From Oscillospiraceae bacterium (GTDB taxonomy: Bacteria > Bacillota > Clostridia > Oscillospirales > Oscillospiraceae), in assembly GCA_902795045.1 (NCBI GenBank), contig CADBJU010000009.1, positions 1-59,797 of the forward strand: a stretch of 59,797 nucleotides of DNA. Reading direction: 5' to 3'. Shown here piece after piece: positions 40,238-48,615 of this stretch. A model generated the notes under the pieces. It did no database searches, was not told the DNA's origin, and saw only the letters and a program-made list of their open reading frames with translations. The translations under genes and the position numbers were made by a program. Each line of letters opens with the position of its first letter. Position 1 is the first letter of the stretch.

Positions 40238-42433
40238 TCAGGCTCCCGGCGCGTTGATCTGCTGCCGGGCCACCAGCTCCGCAAAGAAGCCCTTTTTGGC
40301 GATCAGCTCATCGTAGCTGCCGGACTCCACGATCCTCCCCCCGTCGAGTGCGAGGATGCGGTCACAGCTGCGGATGGTGGACAGGCGGTGCGCGATGACG
40401 ATGCGGGTGCAGCCCATGGCGTTGAGCGAATCGGTCACGACCTTCTGGGTGATGTTGTCAAGGGCGCTGGTGGCCTCGTCGAACATAAGGATATTGGCCT
40501 TCATGGCGATGGCGCGGGCAATGATGAGCCGCTGCCGCTGGCCGCCGGATAGCCCGCCTCCGCCCTCTGCAATGAAAGTGTGCATCCCCATGGGAAGGGA
40601 GCGTATAAAGTCTGCGATCCCGGCCTTCTCCGCCGCCTCCCAGGCATCGTCCATACGCAGCCACGGCGCGGAGATCGTGATATTGGCAAAAATATCACCG
40701 GGAAAGAGCTTACCGTCCTGAAGCACGATGCCAATATTTCGGCGCAGGGAGCGCTTGTCGATCCGCCTGAGATCGACACCGTCATAGGTGATCATGCCCT
40801 GCTGGGGCGTCAGGAAGCCCAGCAGCAACTTCATGAGCGTGGACTTGCCGCAGCCGGTCTTTCCCACCACGGCGACATATTCCCCGGGCTGTATGGTCAG
40901 GTTCAGATCGCTCAGGATCGCCGGACCGTCCTCCGAGTAGCGGAAGGTGATGTTGTTCAGCTCGATCTCGCCGTTCAGCGAGGAAATCGTCTTTTGCCCG
41001 CTGCTCTGCTCCGGCGTCTGACGGAGGATTGGCTCACCCATTTCCAGAACCGGCCGCATATAGGAAAAGCTGCTTCCGCACAGAGCCAGCGTATCGACGC
41101 AGGACATCATGAGTCCAAAGGCAGAGGCAAACACGGCGTACTGCGCCACAGACAAGCCGCTGCGGTACGCGACGATAAAGGTCCACAGCGTTCCCAGCAG
41201 ACGGATGAAGGTGAGAAGCTGCGGCCGTATACTGGCCGGGAACTGAACCAGAAAGCTTGTGCCCGCCTTGTCCCGGTACACCTCCAGCCATTTGGCATAG
41301 GCCATATCCTCGCTGCCGGAGAGCTTGATTTTCTGTATGCCATTGATGAAGTCATAGACGACGCTGTTGTTTTTCGATGCGCTCGAAAACACCGCGCGAA
41401 ACCGCTTACGCTCCTGAATGACCGTGAGGGCAAACAGCGCCAGCGACGCGGCCAGCACGGTGAGCGCCGGCACGATCAGCGCTGAGGACGCAGAGAAGAT
41501 CGGGTAGATGTTCACAAGGGAAAGCGCCGCCGTCAGTACGCCGGTCAAAAGGATGTCGCAAAGAAGCGACGGCAGCATATTGAGGCAGTTTGTCTGCTGC
41601 GCAAGGCCGCCGGTGCTCTTGTCCCCGAAAAAGGTTGTGGGCAGATTCATCAGCCGGGAAAACACCGCGTTCTGCGCGACGGTGTCCAGCCGGTTCCGGA
41701 TGCGCTCGGTCAGCGAGCTCTTGGAAGAGCGCATGAGCCACCCGCCGATCGCCGTGCAGAAAAGCATCACGGCAAGTGAGACCAGCATGGCGGTCTGTCC
41801 TGTGGGAATGACACTGGCAAAGGCGATCCTTGTCACCAGCGGTGTCAGGATGCCGACCAGGGATACGCCCAGTCCCGCGAGAATAATCAGGATCAAATCG
41901 CCGGGATGAAGCTCATGCAAAAGGAAGCGGATGTACTCCCGCCCTGTCATCTCCCCTTGCGGGAGAGGCTTGTAAAAGCAGTATGCCTCTTCTTCAAACA
42001 TGTCCTTGTTGTCCCCGGTGATTATGACGGGTTCGCCGGTTTTCGGGTCTATGTAATAATAACCGCCGAACCAGTCCGGCAGCAGGGCCAGCACGCGCCC
42101 TTCTCCCTTCACCGCAGCAAGCAGCGGACCGTCCCCATCCTTCCACCAGCCTTCAGACAGGGAGATGCGGCGCTTCATGGCCCCGGAGGGCTGCGTGACG
42201 GCATCGATCTGCGCAATGATGTTCTCGTATTCCGGCGGATTCTTCGGCACTTCCAGCTTAAAGTATTGCAGGATCAGCTCAATCTGGCGGATCGTCTCCT
42301 GCGCGGCAGTCTCCGCCTCATAGTAACGATCCGTCCGGCCCATGACCCGGTCGCCCAGGCTGCGGAGATTCCGCTCCACCATTTTCCGTACCGATGTGGC
42401 AAAGGTCTGAAGCTGTTCTCCAAATAGACTCAT
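40238..42433 (-). CDS. NHLM-type bacteriocin ABC transporter, second subunit
   Basis: A 731-residue ABC half-transporter of the second NHLM/NHLP export type. A ~150-residue N-terminal soluble domain without protease residues precedes six membrane segments (about 170-430). The ATPase carries Walker A GKTGCGKST, signature LSGGQRQR and Walker B ILMFDEATSALD. It is thought to pair with the peptidase-containing subunit encoded upstream. Its start lies 16 bases after that gene. The next downstream genes are the precursors, 94 bases away. Confidence 0.9.
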   Translation of the reverse strand: MSLFGEQLQTFATSVRKMVERNLRSLGDRVMGRTDRYYEAETAAQETIRQIELILQYFKLEVPKNPPEYENIIAQIDAVTQPSGAMKRRISLSEGWWKDGDGPLLAAVKGEGRVLALLPDWFGGYYYIDPKTGEPVIITGDNKDMFEEEAYCFYKPLPQGEMTGREYIRFLLHELHPGDLILIILAGLGVSLVGILTPLVTRIAFASVIPTGQTAMLVSLAVMLFCTAIGGWLMRSSKSSLTERIRNRLDTVAQNAVFSRLMNLPTTFFGDKSTGGLAQQTNCLNMLPSLLCDILLTGVLTAALSLVNIYPIFSASSALIVPALTVLAASLALFALTVIQERKRFRAVFSSASKNNSVVYDFINGIQKIKLSGSEDMAYAKWLEVYRDKAGTSFLVQFPASIRPQLLTFIRLLGTLWTFIVAYRSGLSVAQYAVFASAFGLMMSCVDTLALCGSSFSYMRPVLEMGEPILRQTPEQSSGQKTISSLNGEIELNNITFRYSEDGPAILSDLNLTIQPGEYVAVVGKTGCGKSTLMKLLLGFLTPQQGMITYDGVDLRRIDKRSLRRNIGIVLQDGKLFPGDIFANITISAPWLRMDDAWEAAEKAGIADFIRSLPMGMHTFIAEGGGGLSGGQRQRLIIARAIAMKANILMFDEATSALDNITQKVVTDSLNAMGCTRIVIAHRLSTIRSCDRILALDGGRIVESGSYDELIAKKGFFAELVARQQINAPGA

Positions 42434-42449
42434 ACTCGCTGCCCTCTTC

Positions 42450-44609
42450 TCATTCTGTCGTGATGAGGGTCTTGTAGAGGCCCTCCTCTTGTATCAGCTC
42501 TTCGTGCGTGCCGCGCTGCACCACCTGTCCATGATCCATCACCAGGATCTCGTCGCAGTCCCGGATGGTGGAAAGCCTATGGGCTACAATGATGCAGGTG
42601 ATGCCGCGGTCATGGATGAAGCGGGATACATCATATTCCGTGCGGGCATCCAGAGCGCTCGTCGCCTCATCCAGAATAATGATGGACGGATCGACCGCCA
42701 GCACGCGGGCAATCTCGATGCGCTGCCGCTGACCGCCTGAAAGATCATGGCCGCCCTCTTGCAGGACTCGCTGATAACCGCCCTTTCGGCAGACGATGTC
42801 CGTATGGATCTCCGCATCCTTGGCCGCGAGGATCATGTCGTAGTCTTCAATGGAGCTGTCCCACATTTTGATGTTATTTTCTATTGTATCGGAAAACAGG
42901 ACCGGCTCCTGATCCACCATGGCCAGCGAGCGCTTGAATACCGGACGCGGGAGCTTGGACATGGGGCTGCCGTCAAACAGGATCTCCCCGCTCCAGGGCT
43001 GATACAGGCCGGAGAGCAGCTTCGCGATGGTGGATTTCCCTGAGCCGGAACCGCCTACGAAGGCCACGCGCTTACCCGGCGTCAGCTCCAGGTTAAAATC
43101 CCGGATCAGCGGTTCGGCGAGCTTGGAATACCCGAAGGTAACATTTTTCATCTCCACATGGCCGGACAGCTTTCTCGCGTCCTTCAGCTCTTCCTGGGAA
43201 ACCCCTCCGCCGAGAGCGCTGTCCTCGGGGTAATCGAGCACATCATTGATCCGGTCAAGCGAGGCGCGCATTTCCTCCAGGCTCTGCCCCGCGGCAATCA
43301 GTTCGTTCACGGGCCGCATAAAGGCGCTCATAAACGACTGGAACGCCAGCAGCAGGCCCGCGGTGAATTTATGCTCCATCATGAGCCATAAGCCCATCGT
43401 CAGGACCGTGATATTTGACAGCTCCTGCAGGAGCATGGGCAGTGTACCCAGAAAACAGTTGACCGTCGCAAATTTTGCCTTTGCCCGGATCACGGATGCC
43501 TGGAAGCCGCTCCAACGCTCAAAGAACCCGCTCTCCGCGCCGGCGGCCTTGATGGTCTCCACCATGCTGATGCCGGAGACGGTCACCGCGTCCAACTTTG
43601 CCTGGTCGCGCATCTGCGCGGCGGAAATTTCCACGCGCTTCTGGCTGATGAGGCGCGCCACGAAGAGATTGATCGCCACGGTGGCGATCCCCACCGCGGT
43701 CAGCAAAGGGCTGTACTCGATCATCACGAACAGATAAAACGCCAGCATCACCAGATTGATAAGCGTCGGCGCAAGCCTCGTGATGAGCGTGGCCGCCACC
43801 GTGTCATTGGCTGCCTGCCGGTTTGCCAGATCACCGCTCATACGCTGCGAAAAGAATTGCATCGGCATGCGAAACAGGTGATGCATAAATCTCGCGTTGG
43901 CTTTGACTGCCAGCTTGCCCGTCGCTCGGATAATGAGCACCTGATTTACGATCGCGGCAATGAGCTGGAACAGGATGACCGCGGCGAAAAAGAGTAAAAA
44001 TCCATAGTACCAGCTCTGCCGACTGCCACTGAGAATATCATCCGTGAAGATCCTCGAAAAGACAGGGATCAGCATGCCCCCCGCCGCCGCAAGAGCGCTG
44101 GTGAGCATGATGAGCCTGACGAGCTGACCGTTGCCGGAAAGCCCCTCGCGGAGGAAATCCGTCGTTGTTTTCTTTTTTCCGTCCGCTATAAAGGCTTCTC
44201 CCGGACACATCTCCAGGCAGATGCCGCTGTAGTATTTCCGAAACTCCTCGACCGGCATACGCACCCGCCCTTTGGCAGGGTCGTTCAGGTACGCATAGTC
44301 CTTTTTGAAACCGTCAAGCACCACAAAGTGGTTCATATTCCAGAAAATGATCGCCGGGCAGCTTGCGGCTTCCCGAAGCCTTTCGACTGTGTAGCGCTTG
44401 GCCTTGCATTCCATCCCGTATCGCCTGGCTGCCTTCAGGATGTTCAGTGCGCTGCTCCCGTCGCGGGAGACGCCGCATTCTACGCGCACCTGATCCAACG
44501 GCACCCATTTATGATAGTATGCCATGACCATTGCGAGCGAAGCCGCGCCGCATTCCAGCGCCTCCATCTGAAGGATCACCGGCACCTTTACCACTTTTTT
44601 GTCTGCCAT
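42450..44609 (-). CDS. NHLM-type bacteriocin ABC transporter with C39 leader peptidase
   Basis: A 719-residue exporter with three parts. The N-terminal C39 cysteine protease has Cys20 in LECGAASLAM, His in NMNHFVVLDG and Asp in YLNDPAKGR, and cuts after double glycine. Six membrane segments follow (about 165-440). The ATPase has GGSGSGKST, LSGGQRQR and IIILDEATSALD. The substrate motif LAGG in both precursors, and perhaps SVAGG in the 23.8-kb protein, fits this enzyme. It is the second gene of the HlyD-ABC-ABC set. Confidence 0.93.
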   Translation of the reverse strand: MADKKVVKVPVILQMEALECGAASLAMVMAYYHKWVPLDQVRVECGVSRDGSSALNILKAARRYGMECKAKRYTVERLREAASCPAIIFWNMNHFVVLDGFKKDYAYLNDPAKGRVRMPVEEFRKYYSGICLEMCPGEAFIADGKKKTTTDFLREGLSGNGQLVRLIMLTSALAAAGGMLIPVFSRIFTDDILSGSRQSWYYGFLLFFAAVILFQLIAAIVNQVLIIRATGKLAVKANARFMHHLFRMPMQFFSQRMSGDLANRQAANDTVAATLITRLAPTLINLVMLAFYLFVMIEYSPLLTAVGIATVAINLFVARLISQKRVEISAAQMRDQAKLDAVTVSGISMVETIKAAGAESGFFERWSGFQASVIRAKAKFATVNCFLGTLPMLLQELSNITVLTMGLWLMMEHKFTAGLLLAFQSFMSAFMRPVNELIAAGQSLEEMRASLDRINDVLDYPEDSALGGGVSQEELKDARKLSGHVEMKNVTFGYSKLAEPLIRDFNLELTPGKRVAFVGGSGSGKSTIAKLLSGLYQPWSGEILFDGSPMSKLPRPVFKRSLAMVDQEPVLFSDTIENNIKMWDSSIEDYDMILAAKDAEIHTDIVCRKGGYQRVLQEGGHDLSGGQRQRIEIARVLAVDPSIIILDEATSALDARTEYDVSRFIHDRGITCIIVAHRLSTIRDCDEILVMDHGQVVQRGTHEELIQEEGLYKTLITTE

Positions 44610-44620
44610 GGCTTTTCCTC

Positions 44621-45238
44621 TTATCGCAGCAGAAAGCTGATGGGATGTACGTTATCCGTCACGATCGTCACATCTACAAGAGCCCAGCTTTCGTTATACT
44701 CGTCACTGTCCAGCTGACCGGCTGCAACCCAGGAATAGTCAGCTTCGACACAGTTGTCCACGACCCACCGGCTTCCAAACTCGCCCAGGATCTCCTCCCG
44801 ACTGTAAGGCACCGGCTCAACAGAGGCCACAACGCCCCGCACGGCTTTTTTCCCGGGACGACTGACGATGATCTCCCTGCCCATGAGATCGTCCCCGGAG
44901 AATTCATAGGCATTGAGGAAAAAGTAGGCATCGCAGCGCTGACGCTCCTCGTCCGGCATATCCGGCTCTGACCCAAAAATATCCCGGCCATAGTATGTAA
45001 GGGCATTCTCCCTCCGATTCTCAATCGAGGTCATCATACCGCTGACACTTTTTGTGACGGGCAGCGTCCCGGTGAAGCCCCATATGATCAATGCAGCGAG
45101 CACCAGCGTCAAAGCAATCACCAGAATCAGCGTGCCGGGCTTGACGATGCGGATATACGTGTCCAGCTCCTCAGGCGAGCGCACACGGTCGCGGTCCCCC
45201 GCGGTGAATATACCGCCTGTTTTCTGTTTCGTGTCCAT
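44621..45238 (-). CDS. NHLM-type HlyD-family secretion accessory protein
   Basis: A 205-residue membrane-fusion-like protein of the NHLM system. A short cytoplasmic stretch with PEELDTYIRIVKPG, one membrane helix (about 35-57) and an external domain follow. It lacks the long coiled coil of classic HlyD, as is usual for this type in Firmicutes. It is first in the export operon and lies 11 bases before the peptidase-ABC gene. An upstream promoter is not clear. Confidence 0.82.
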   Translation of the reverse strand: MDTKQKTGGIFTAGDRDRVRSPEELDTYIRIVKPGTLILVIALTLVLAALIIWGFTGTLPVTKSVSGMMTSIENRRENALTYYGRDIFGSEPDMPDEERQRCDAYFFLNAYEFSGDDLMGREIIVSRPGKKAVRGVVASVEPVPYSREEILGEFGSRWVVDNCVEADYSWVAAGQLDSDEYNESWALVDVTIVTDNVHPISFLLR

Positions 45239-45429
45239 AGTCTGTCCTCATTTCGATTAAAATACGCCGTTTACTAAAATGGATGTAATCATACGATGAA
45301 CTCAACCGGGGCCTTCAGGTTCATCCGTTTTGCAGACCTCCTCTCCGGCCGCGACGGCGGCGAGCGGTTCTAAAATTCCATGTTATTACACCATTTTTGA
45401 AGCATCGTTCAAGTGGAGTTTCCTGAAAG

Positions 45430-45581
45430 TACAGTTTCCTGTAATCCAGTTCCTCAAGCCGGGCGTTGGTCAGCCGTACGGGTGCATCTTCCGGCAACAT
45501 GATTTCGCTGTTCTGTGTAAATACCAGTTGACCATTCCGCTCAACTACGTTACACTGTCCTTGCGTTATTCTTTTCTTCAC
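45430..45581 (-). pseudogene. N-terminal remnant of an IS1182-like transposase
   Basis: The minus strand encodes about 51 residues of a familiar Clostridia transposase start (QCNVVERNGQLVFTQNSEIM, LPEDAPVRLTNARLEELDY, RKLY) from a GTG at 45581. The rest of the transposase is absent and the frame continues into unrelated sequence to a stop at 45321. It marks an old IS insertion beside the RiPP cluster. Family assignment is from memory. Confidence 0.65.
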
Positions 45582-45602
45582 ACCAAAATTCTAACACAAA
45601 CG

Positions 45603-45647
45603 AAAGCACCAGCCAAGTCCTTTTTGGACCTAACTGGTGCTTTTTTT
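45603..45647 (+). terminator. Hairpin with T tract beside the IS remnant
   Basis: AAAGCACCAG pairs with CTGGTGCTTT, the inner AGTCC with GGACC-type bases, then seven T on the plus strand. It lies just outside the transposase start and may be part of the IS end. Confidence 0.65.
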
Positions 45648-45676
45648 CGGCGCTATTTTGCAACGCGCTGTTCTGA

Positions 45677-45934
45677 TTATTCTCTTTCATCCAGCGGCCG
45701 ATAGTCGGTCACATTTCGCAGATACGCCACCACATCGCCGTTGCGGATCAAGTCGGCGTAGCCAAGCGGGTCATGGTTGAGCAGATAGTCCAGTTCTGAC
45801 CGCTCGTACATGTTCCGGGCGGCCTCGTCTTCGACGGCCATGCAGTCTATGTCCATCAATGTCCCGTCGGTGTACAGCAGCTCCACGGTCTGAGAATCTT
45901 CATGATAGGCACAGGAAATCAACTTTCTCATCAT
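45677..45934 (-). CDS. DUF6061-like small protein
   Basis: An 85-residue protein that I recognise as similar to DUF6061 proteins of gut Clostridia (KLISCAYHEDSQTVELLYTD, GTLMDIDCMAVEDEA, RSELDYLLNHDPLGYADLI). They are small, acidic, often near mobile elements, and of unknown function. Start: ATG 45934 or the next ATG 45931, with GGAGG 5 or 8 bases upstream. Longer readings would run into tRNA-Leu. It sits between an IS remnant and a tRNA. Confidence 0.7.
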   Translation of the reverse strand: MMRKLISCAYHEDSQTVELLYTDGTLMDIDCMAVEDEAARNMYERSELDYLLNHDPLGYADLIRNGDVVAYLRNVTDYRPLDERE

Positions 45935-46091
45935 CAACACCTCCAAATCATTTTGCTTTTTTCTTCTTTGGGCCTCTCGGCTTTGAATCGGGGCGGCACG
46001 GCATACCGTTGGGGAAGTACTGTTTCCTGTAGAAAACACAAAATCCGAACCCGTCTTCCATAGGAAAGATCTGGTTCGGATTTTGTTGGGT

Positions 46092-46177
46092 TGGTGCCGG
46101 TGGTGGGACTCGAACCCACACGATGTCGCCATCGGCGGATTTTGAATCCGCTACGTCTACCATTCCATCACACCGGC
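46092..46177 (-). tRNA. tRNA-Leu (anticodon CAA)
   Basis: A class II tRNA on the minus strand. The acceptor GCCGGTG pairs with CACCGGC. Anticodon stem GCGGA/TCCGC encloses TTCAAAA with CAA at 46142-46144. A long variable arm, a GGTTCGAGTCCC T arm and encoded CCA (46092-46094) are present. Confidence 0.95.
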
Positions 46178-46214
46178 ATACTGACAGAAAGTATATAACA
46201 GATTTCAAAAAATA

Positions 46215-47117
46215 TCAAGTCTTTCCTTCAACACTTTCCGCGCTCTGCTCCTGCGGCCTCGGGATGAACCAGAGGTTCATGTCCGCGTAGCCCGTCACGC
46301 CCGGCACCTCCTCGGTAAAGCTGTACTGCCACATGTCGCAGGCGTAGTAGAAATTGGGGAAGGGGCTTAAAGGCAGGGAGAACCAGAACATATAATCCGT
46401 CAGGCGTGTCAGGTCATAGCCGTAATAACCCATGTCGCGGTTAAAGTACACGCAGGGGGTATAGCCCGCGCGACGGATCGTCTCGCAGAAGGCCACGGCA
46501 CAGTCGGTACGCGTCGCGGCGCTCAGCTCCGCCGTGCGCGAGCCCTCCTCCGAGACAAGCTCCCAGTCGTAGACCACCGGGGCCGTCACCGAATAGGGGG
46601 CAACGCGCGACAGGACGAAATTGGCCTCCTCGATGGCCTCCGCCACATTGACCGCCTGGGAGAAAAAGTATACTCCGACCCGGAGCCCGGCGTCGGACGC
46701 GCCCTGCATGTTCTTTTCAAACCAGGGGTCTTCAAACAGGCCGCCCTCGGTATAGCCGCGCCGCCCGAGACGCACACAGGCAAAGTCCAGATCGTAGGCC
46801 GCCTGCTTCCAGTCGATCTCCCGCTGGTGCTCGGACACGTCGATCCCGCGCAGCACGTCAAATTCACCGCCGAGATAGCGCACCGGCCCTTCGCTTGCAA
46901 ACTTCTCCGCCGTCAGGGTGTTCACCGGCACACCCTCCAGCGGCGTCATCCAGATCCAGTCCTTGCCGTCGTAGAGATACACCTGCCCCTCGTGGGGATC
47001 CTTGGGCTTGCGCGGCGAAAGATCCAAGAAGAAGGCGATCATCAGCGCCAGGGCGATGAGCATGACAAGCGCCGCTGCGATGAAGTACAGGAGATTTCGT
47101 CCCCGGCCCAAATCCAT
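46215..47117 (-). CDS. Membrane-anchored GH25 lysozyme
   Basis: A 300-residue protein with an N-terminal membrane anchor (about 9-31) and a GH25 muramidase domain that would cut the MurNAc-GlcNAc bond of peptidoglycan outside the cell. Domain hallmarks are GIDVSEHQREIDW with the catalytic Asp, FACVRLGRRGYTEGG, GVYFFSQAVN, APVVYDWE with the second acidic pair, and YACDMWQYSF. Length is typical for a domain of ~200 residues plus stalk. The ATG at 47117 (or 47120) follows an AGAGAG-type site. Single gene with its own promoter. Confidence 0.88.
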   Translation of the reverse strand: MDLGRGRNLLYFIAAALVMLIALALMIAFFLDLSPRKPKDPHEGQVYLYDGKDWIWMTPLEGVPVNTLTAEKFASEGPVRYLGGEFDVLRGIDVSEHQREIDWKQAAYDLDFACVRLGRRGYTEGGLFEDPWFEKNMQGASDAGLRVGVYFFSQAVNVAEAIEEANFVLSRVAPYSVTAPVVYDWELVSEEGSRTAELSAATRTDCAVAFCETIRRAGYTPCVYFNRDMGYYGYDLTRLTDYMFWFSLPLSPFPNFYYACDMWQYSFTEEVPGVTGYADMNLWFIPRPQEQSAESVEGKT

Positions 47118-47146
47118 CATCTCTCTTTCTATTGTTTACTAATGGT

Positions 47147-47175
47147 ATTATATACAGTTTTTTCCGACTTATCAA
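47147..47175 (-). promoter_or_regulatory. Promoter of the GH25 gene
   Basis: On the minus strand TTGATA (47170-47175) and TATAAT (47147-47152) with a 17-base spacer. Confidence 0.8.
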
Positions 47176-47341
47176 GCCATACGAAATAGATTATGTCAAC
47201 ATAATTTTGAGCCTATTAAGAAATCTGCGAAGATAAAACGAAAATGAAAAGAGCACGCAAAACTCGCAAAATTTGTGAAAGCATACAAAAATAAGCCTGT
47301 TCATTTAGAGAACTTGAACAAAACTTTGGGCAAATCGGCTC

Positions 47342-47370
47342 TTGAAACCGGGCGCGGAAAAGGCTATAAT
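47342..47370 (+). promoter_or_regulatory. Promoter of the 37-residue peptide gene
   Basis: TTGAAA (47342-47347) and TATAAT (47365-47370) with a 17-base spacer. AAAGGAGG follows at 47388-47395. Confidence 0.82.
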
Positions 47371-47406
47371 CCACCGCGAACTCAAGGAAAGGAGGCGACA
47401 GAAAAC

Positions 47407-47520
47407 ATGTATAACAACGTGAATGTTTTCGAGCCTGAGCATGCGTCCCAGTTTCCCAACCTGCTTGAGGATAAGGATTTTGCCTATTACTACTGGACGC
47501 TGCCCATCTGCAATCTCTGA
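47407..47520 (+). CDS. 37-residue peptide of unknown function
   Basis: A very small gene supported by a consensus promoter and an AAAGGAGG site 11 bases before ATG 47407. The peptide starts MYNNVNVFEPEHASQFPNLL and ends in FAYYYWTLPICNL, an aromatic cluster with one cysteine. There is no signal sequence, membrane helix or known motif. It could be a signalling peptide, a RiPP precursor or a small regulator. A longer in-frame reading from 47275 would cross the promoter and is not favoured. Confidence 0.6.
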   Translation: MYNNVNVFEPEHASQFPNLLEDKDFAYYYWTLPICNL

Positions 47521-47635
47521 TTGCTGAGTGTGCGCTGATGATCGGCGCAAGGGTACGAAAGAAAAAGCCGGCTTGACCGGCTGTCATACGGGCGGGCTGT
47601 GAAAGCACAGGAAACAAACCCCGCCGAAACAGAAC

Positions 47636-47774
47636 GAGCGCGTTGCAAAATGCGTGTCATCCTGAGCGTAAGCGAAGGATCTTTCCAAAAAGTTTGCAAA
47701 AACCTTCAAAAGAAAGATCCTTCGTCACTTCGTTCCTCAGGATGACAAAACGGTAACCATTTTGCAACGCGCTC
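47636..47774. repeat. Repeat C: nested palindrome
   Basis: The outer arms GAGCGCGTTGCAAAATG (47636-47652) and its exact inverse (47758-47774), 17 bp each, enclose GTCATCCTGAGCG...GAAGGATCTTTC and its inverse GAAAGATCCTTCG...CAGGATGAC. The inner unit is a widely seen bacterial intergenic repeat. Fifteen bases of the outer arm (ATTTTGCAACGCGCT) also occur at 45655-45669 beside the IS remnant. The stretch 47521-47875 has no gene. Confidence 0.8.
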
Positions 47775-47799
47775 TTTTGCTATAGCATGTAAATTGCAG

Positions 47800-47828
47800 T
47801 TCACATATACAAGAAAGTGTGTTATACT
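47800..47828 (+). promoter_or_regulatory. Promoter of the MntA/HepT pair
   Basis: TTCACA (47800-47805) and TATACT (47823-47828) with a 17-base spacer, 26 bases after repeat C. Confidence 0.75.
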
Positions 47829-47875
47829 GTTATTAAAGAACAAACAACGAAAACTGCAAGTGGGGGGGAGAGAAC

Positions 47876-48193
47876 ATGATTTACACAACGAAGGAAATCC
47901 GGGATCGGGTCAAGCCGATTGCGGAAAAATATGATCTTCGCGCGGTCTATCTGTTCGGCTCCTATGCGAGAAAAGAAGCGACCGAGAAAAGCGACATTGA
48001 TCTGCTGATCGACCGTACGGGTTCCAAGATTCACAGCATGTTTGACATGGGCGGATTGTATGAGGAGCTGTGCCATGCGATGAGCAAGGAAGTAGACCTG
48101 GTCACGACACAAACGCTTGAGCAGCAGAGCACCAGAGAACGCAATCCGCAGTTTATCAAAAGCATCCAGGAGGAAAGGATTCGACTCACATGA
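47876..48193 (+). CDS. mntA: MNT-domain nucleotidyltransferase antitoxin (MntA type)
   Basis: A 105-residue minimal nucleotidyltransferase. The active site is GSYARKEATEKSDIDLLID, with the GS pair and the DxD metal-binding Asp residues. In HEPN/MNT modules MntA adds AMP units to a tyrosine of the HepT toxin and so inactivates it. The gene overlaps hepT by ATGA, has a GGGGGGGAGAG site and a clear promoter. The pair is likely a complete toxin-antitoxin operon. Confidence 0.88.
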   Translation: MIYTTKEIRDRVKPIAEKYDLRAVYLFGSYARKEATEKSDIDLLIDRTGSKIHSMFDMGGLYEELCHAMSKEVDLVTTQTLEQQSTRERNPQFIKSIQEERIRLT

Positions 48194-48543
48194 ACAGAGG
48201 TGACTGGCAGCGGCTTCTCCACATGCGCACTTACTGTGAAGACATTGCGAAGTTTATTGACCGATTTGGCGATGATTTTCAAATTTTCACCGCGGACAGG
48301 GCATATTTTAACGCAGTTTCCATGTGCATACTCCAAATCGGTGAACTGGCCAACGGCCTCTCGGATGAGTTCCGGGAAGAAACTAAAAGTGAAATGCCGT
48401 GGGGAATGATCCGCGGTATGAGAAATTGGCTTGCACATTCCTATGCAGAAACAGACGAGAAAATCCTGTGGGAGACTGCGCGTAATGACATTCCCAAGGT
48501 GCGGGCGTTTTGCGAAAGAAAATGTGCTGAGTACAGAGGGTAA
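48190..48543 (+). CDS. hepT: HEPN-domain RNase toxin (HepT/DUF86)
   Basis: A 117-residue all-helical HEPN protein. The catalytic RX4-6H motif is RNWLAHSY, where His and the following Tyr (two residues on) form the RNase centre and the AMPylation site of HepT. IGELANGLSDEFRE and the VPWGMIRGMR-like stretch (MPWGMIRGMR) are typical of DUF86. It would cleave RNA when not modified by MntA. It overlaps mntA by four bases and is followed by a terminator. Confidence 0.9.
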   Translation: MNRGDWQRLLHMRTYCEDIAKFIDRFGDDFQIFTADRAYFNAVSMCILQIGELANGLSDEFREETKSEMPWGMIRGMRNWLAHSYAETDEKILWETARNDIPKVRAFCERKCAEYRG

Positions 48544-48568
48544 AGCGGATATATGATTATAGATACAA

Positions 48569-48597
48569 AACATCCCGCGGCAACGCCGCGGGATGTT
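48569..48597. terminator. Bidirectional terminator between hepT and hypA
   Basis: AACATCCCGCGGC, loop AAC, GCCGCGGGATGTT. It lies between two convergent genes; short T runs on either side. Confidence 0.75.
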
Positions 48598-48615
48598 TGC
48601 TTTGCTGGAGCAAGG

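Noticed and set aside
45321-45581. A complete small protein gene
   Set aside because: Only the first ~51 residues match a transposase start and the rest is unrelated readthrough, so it is called a remnant.
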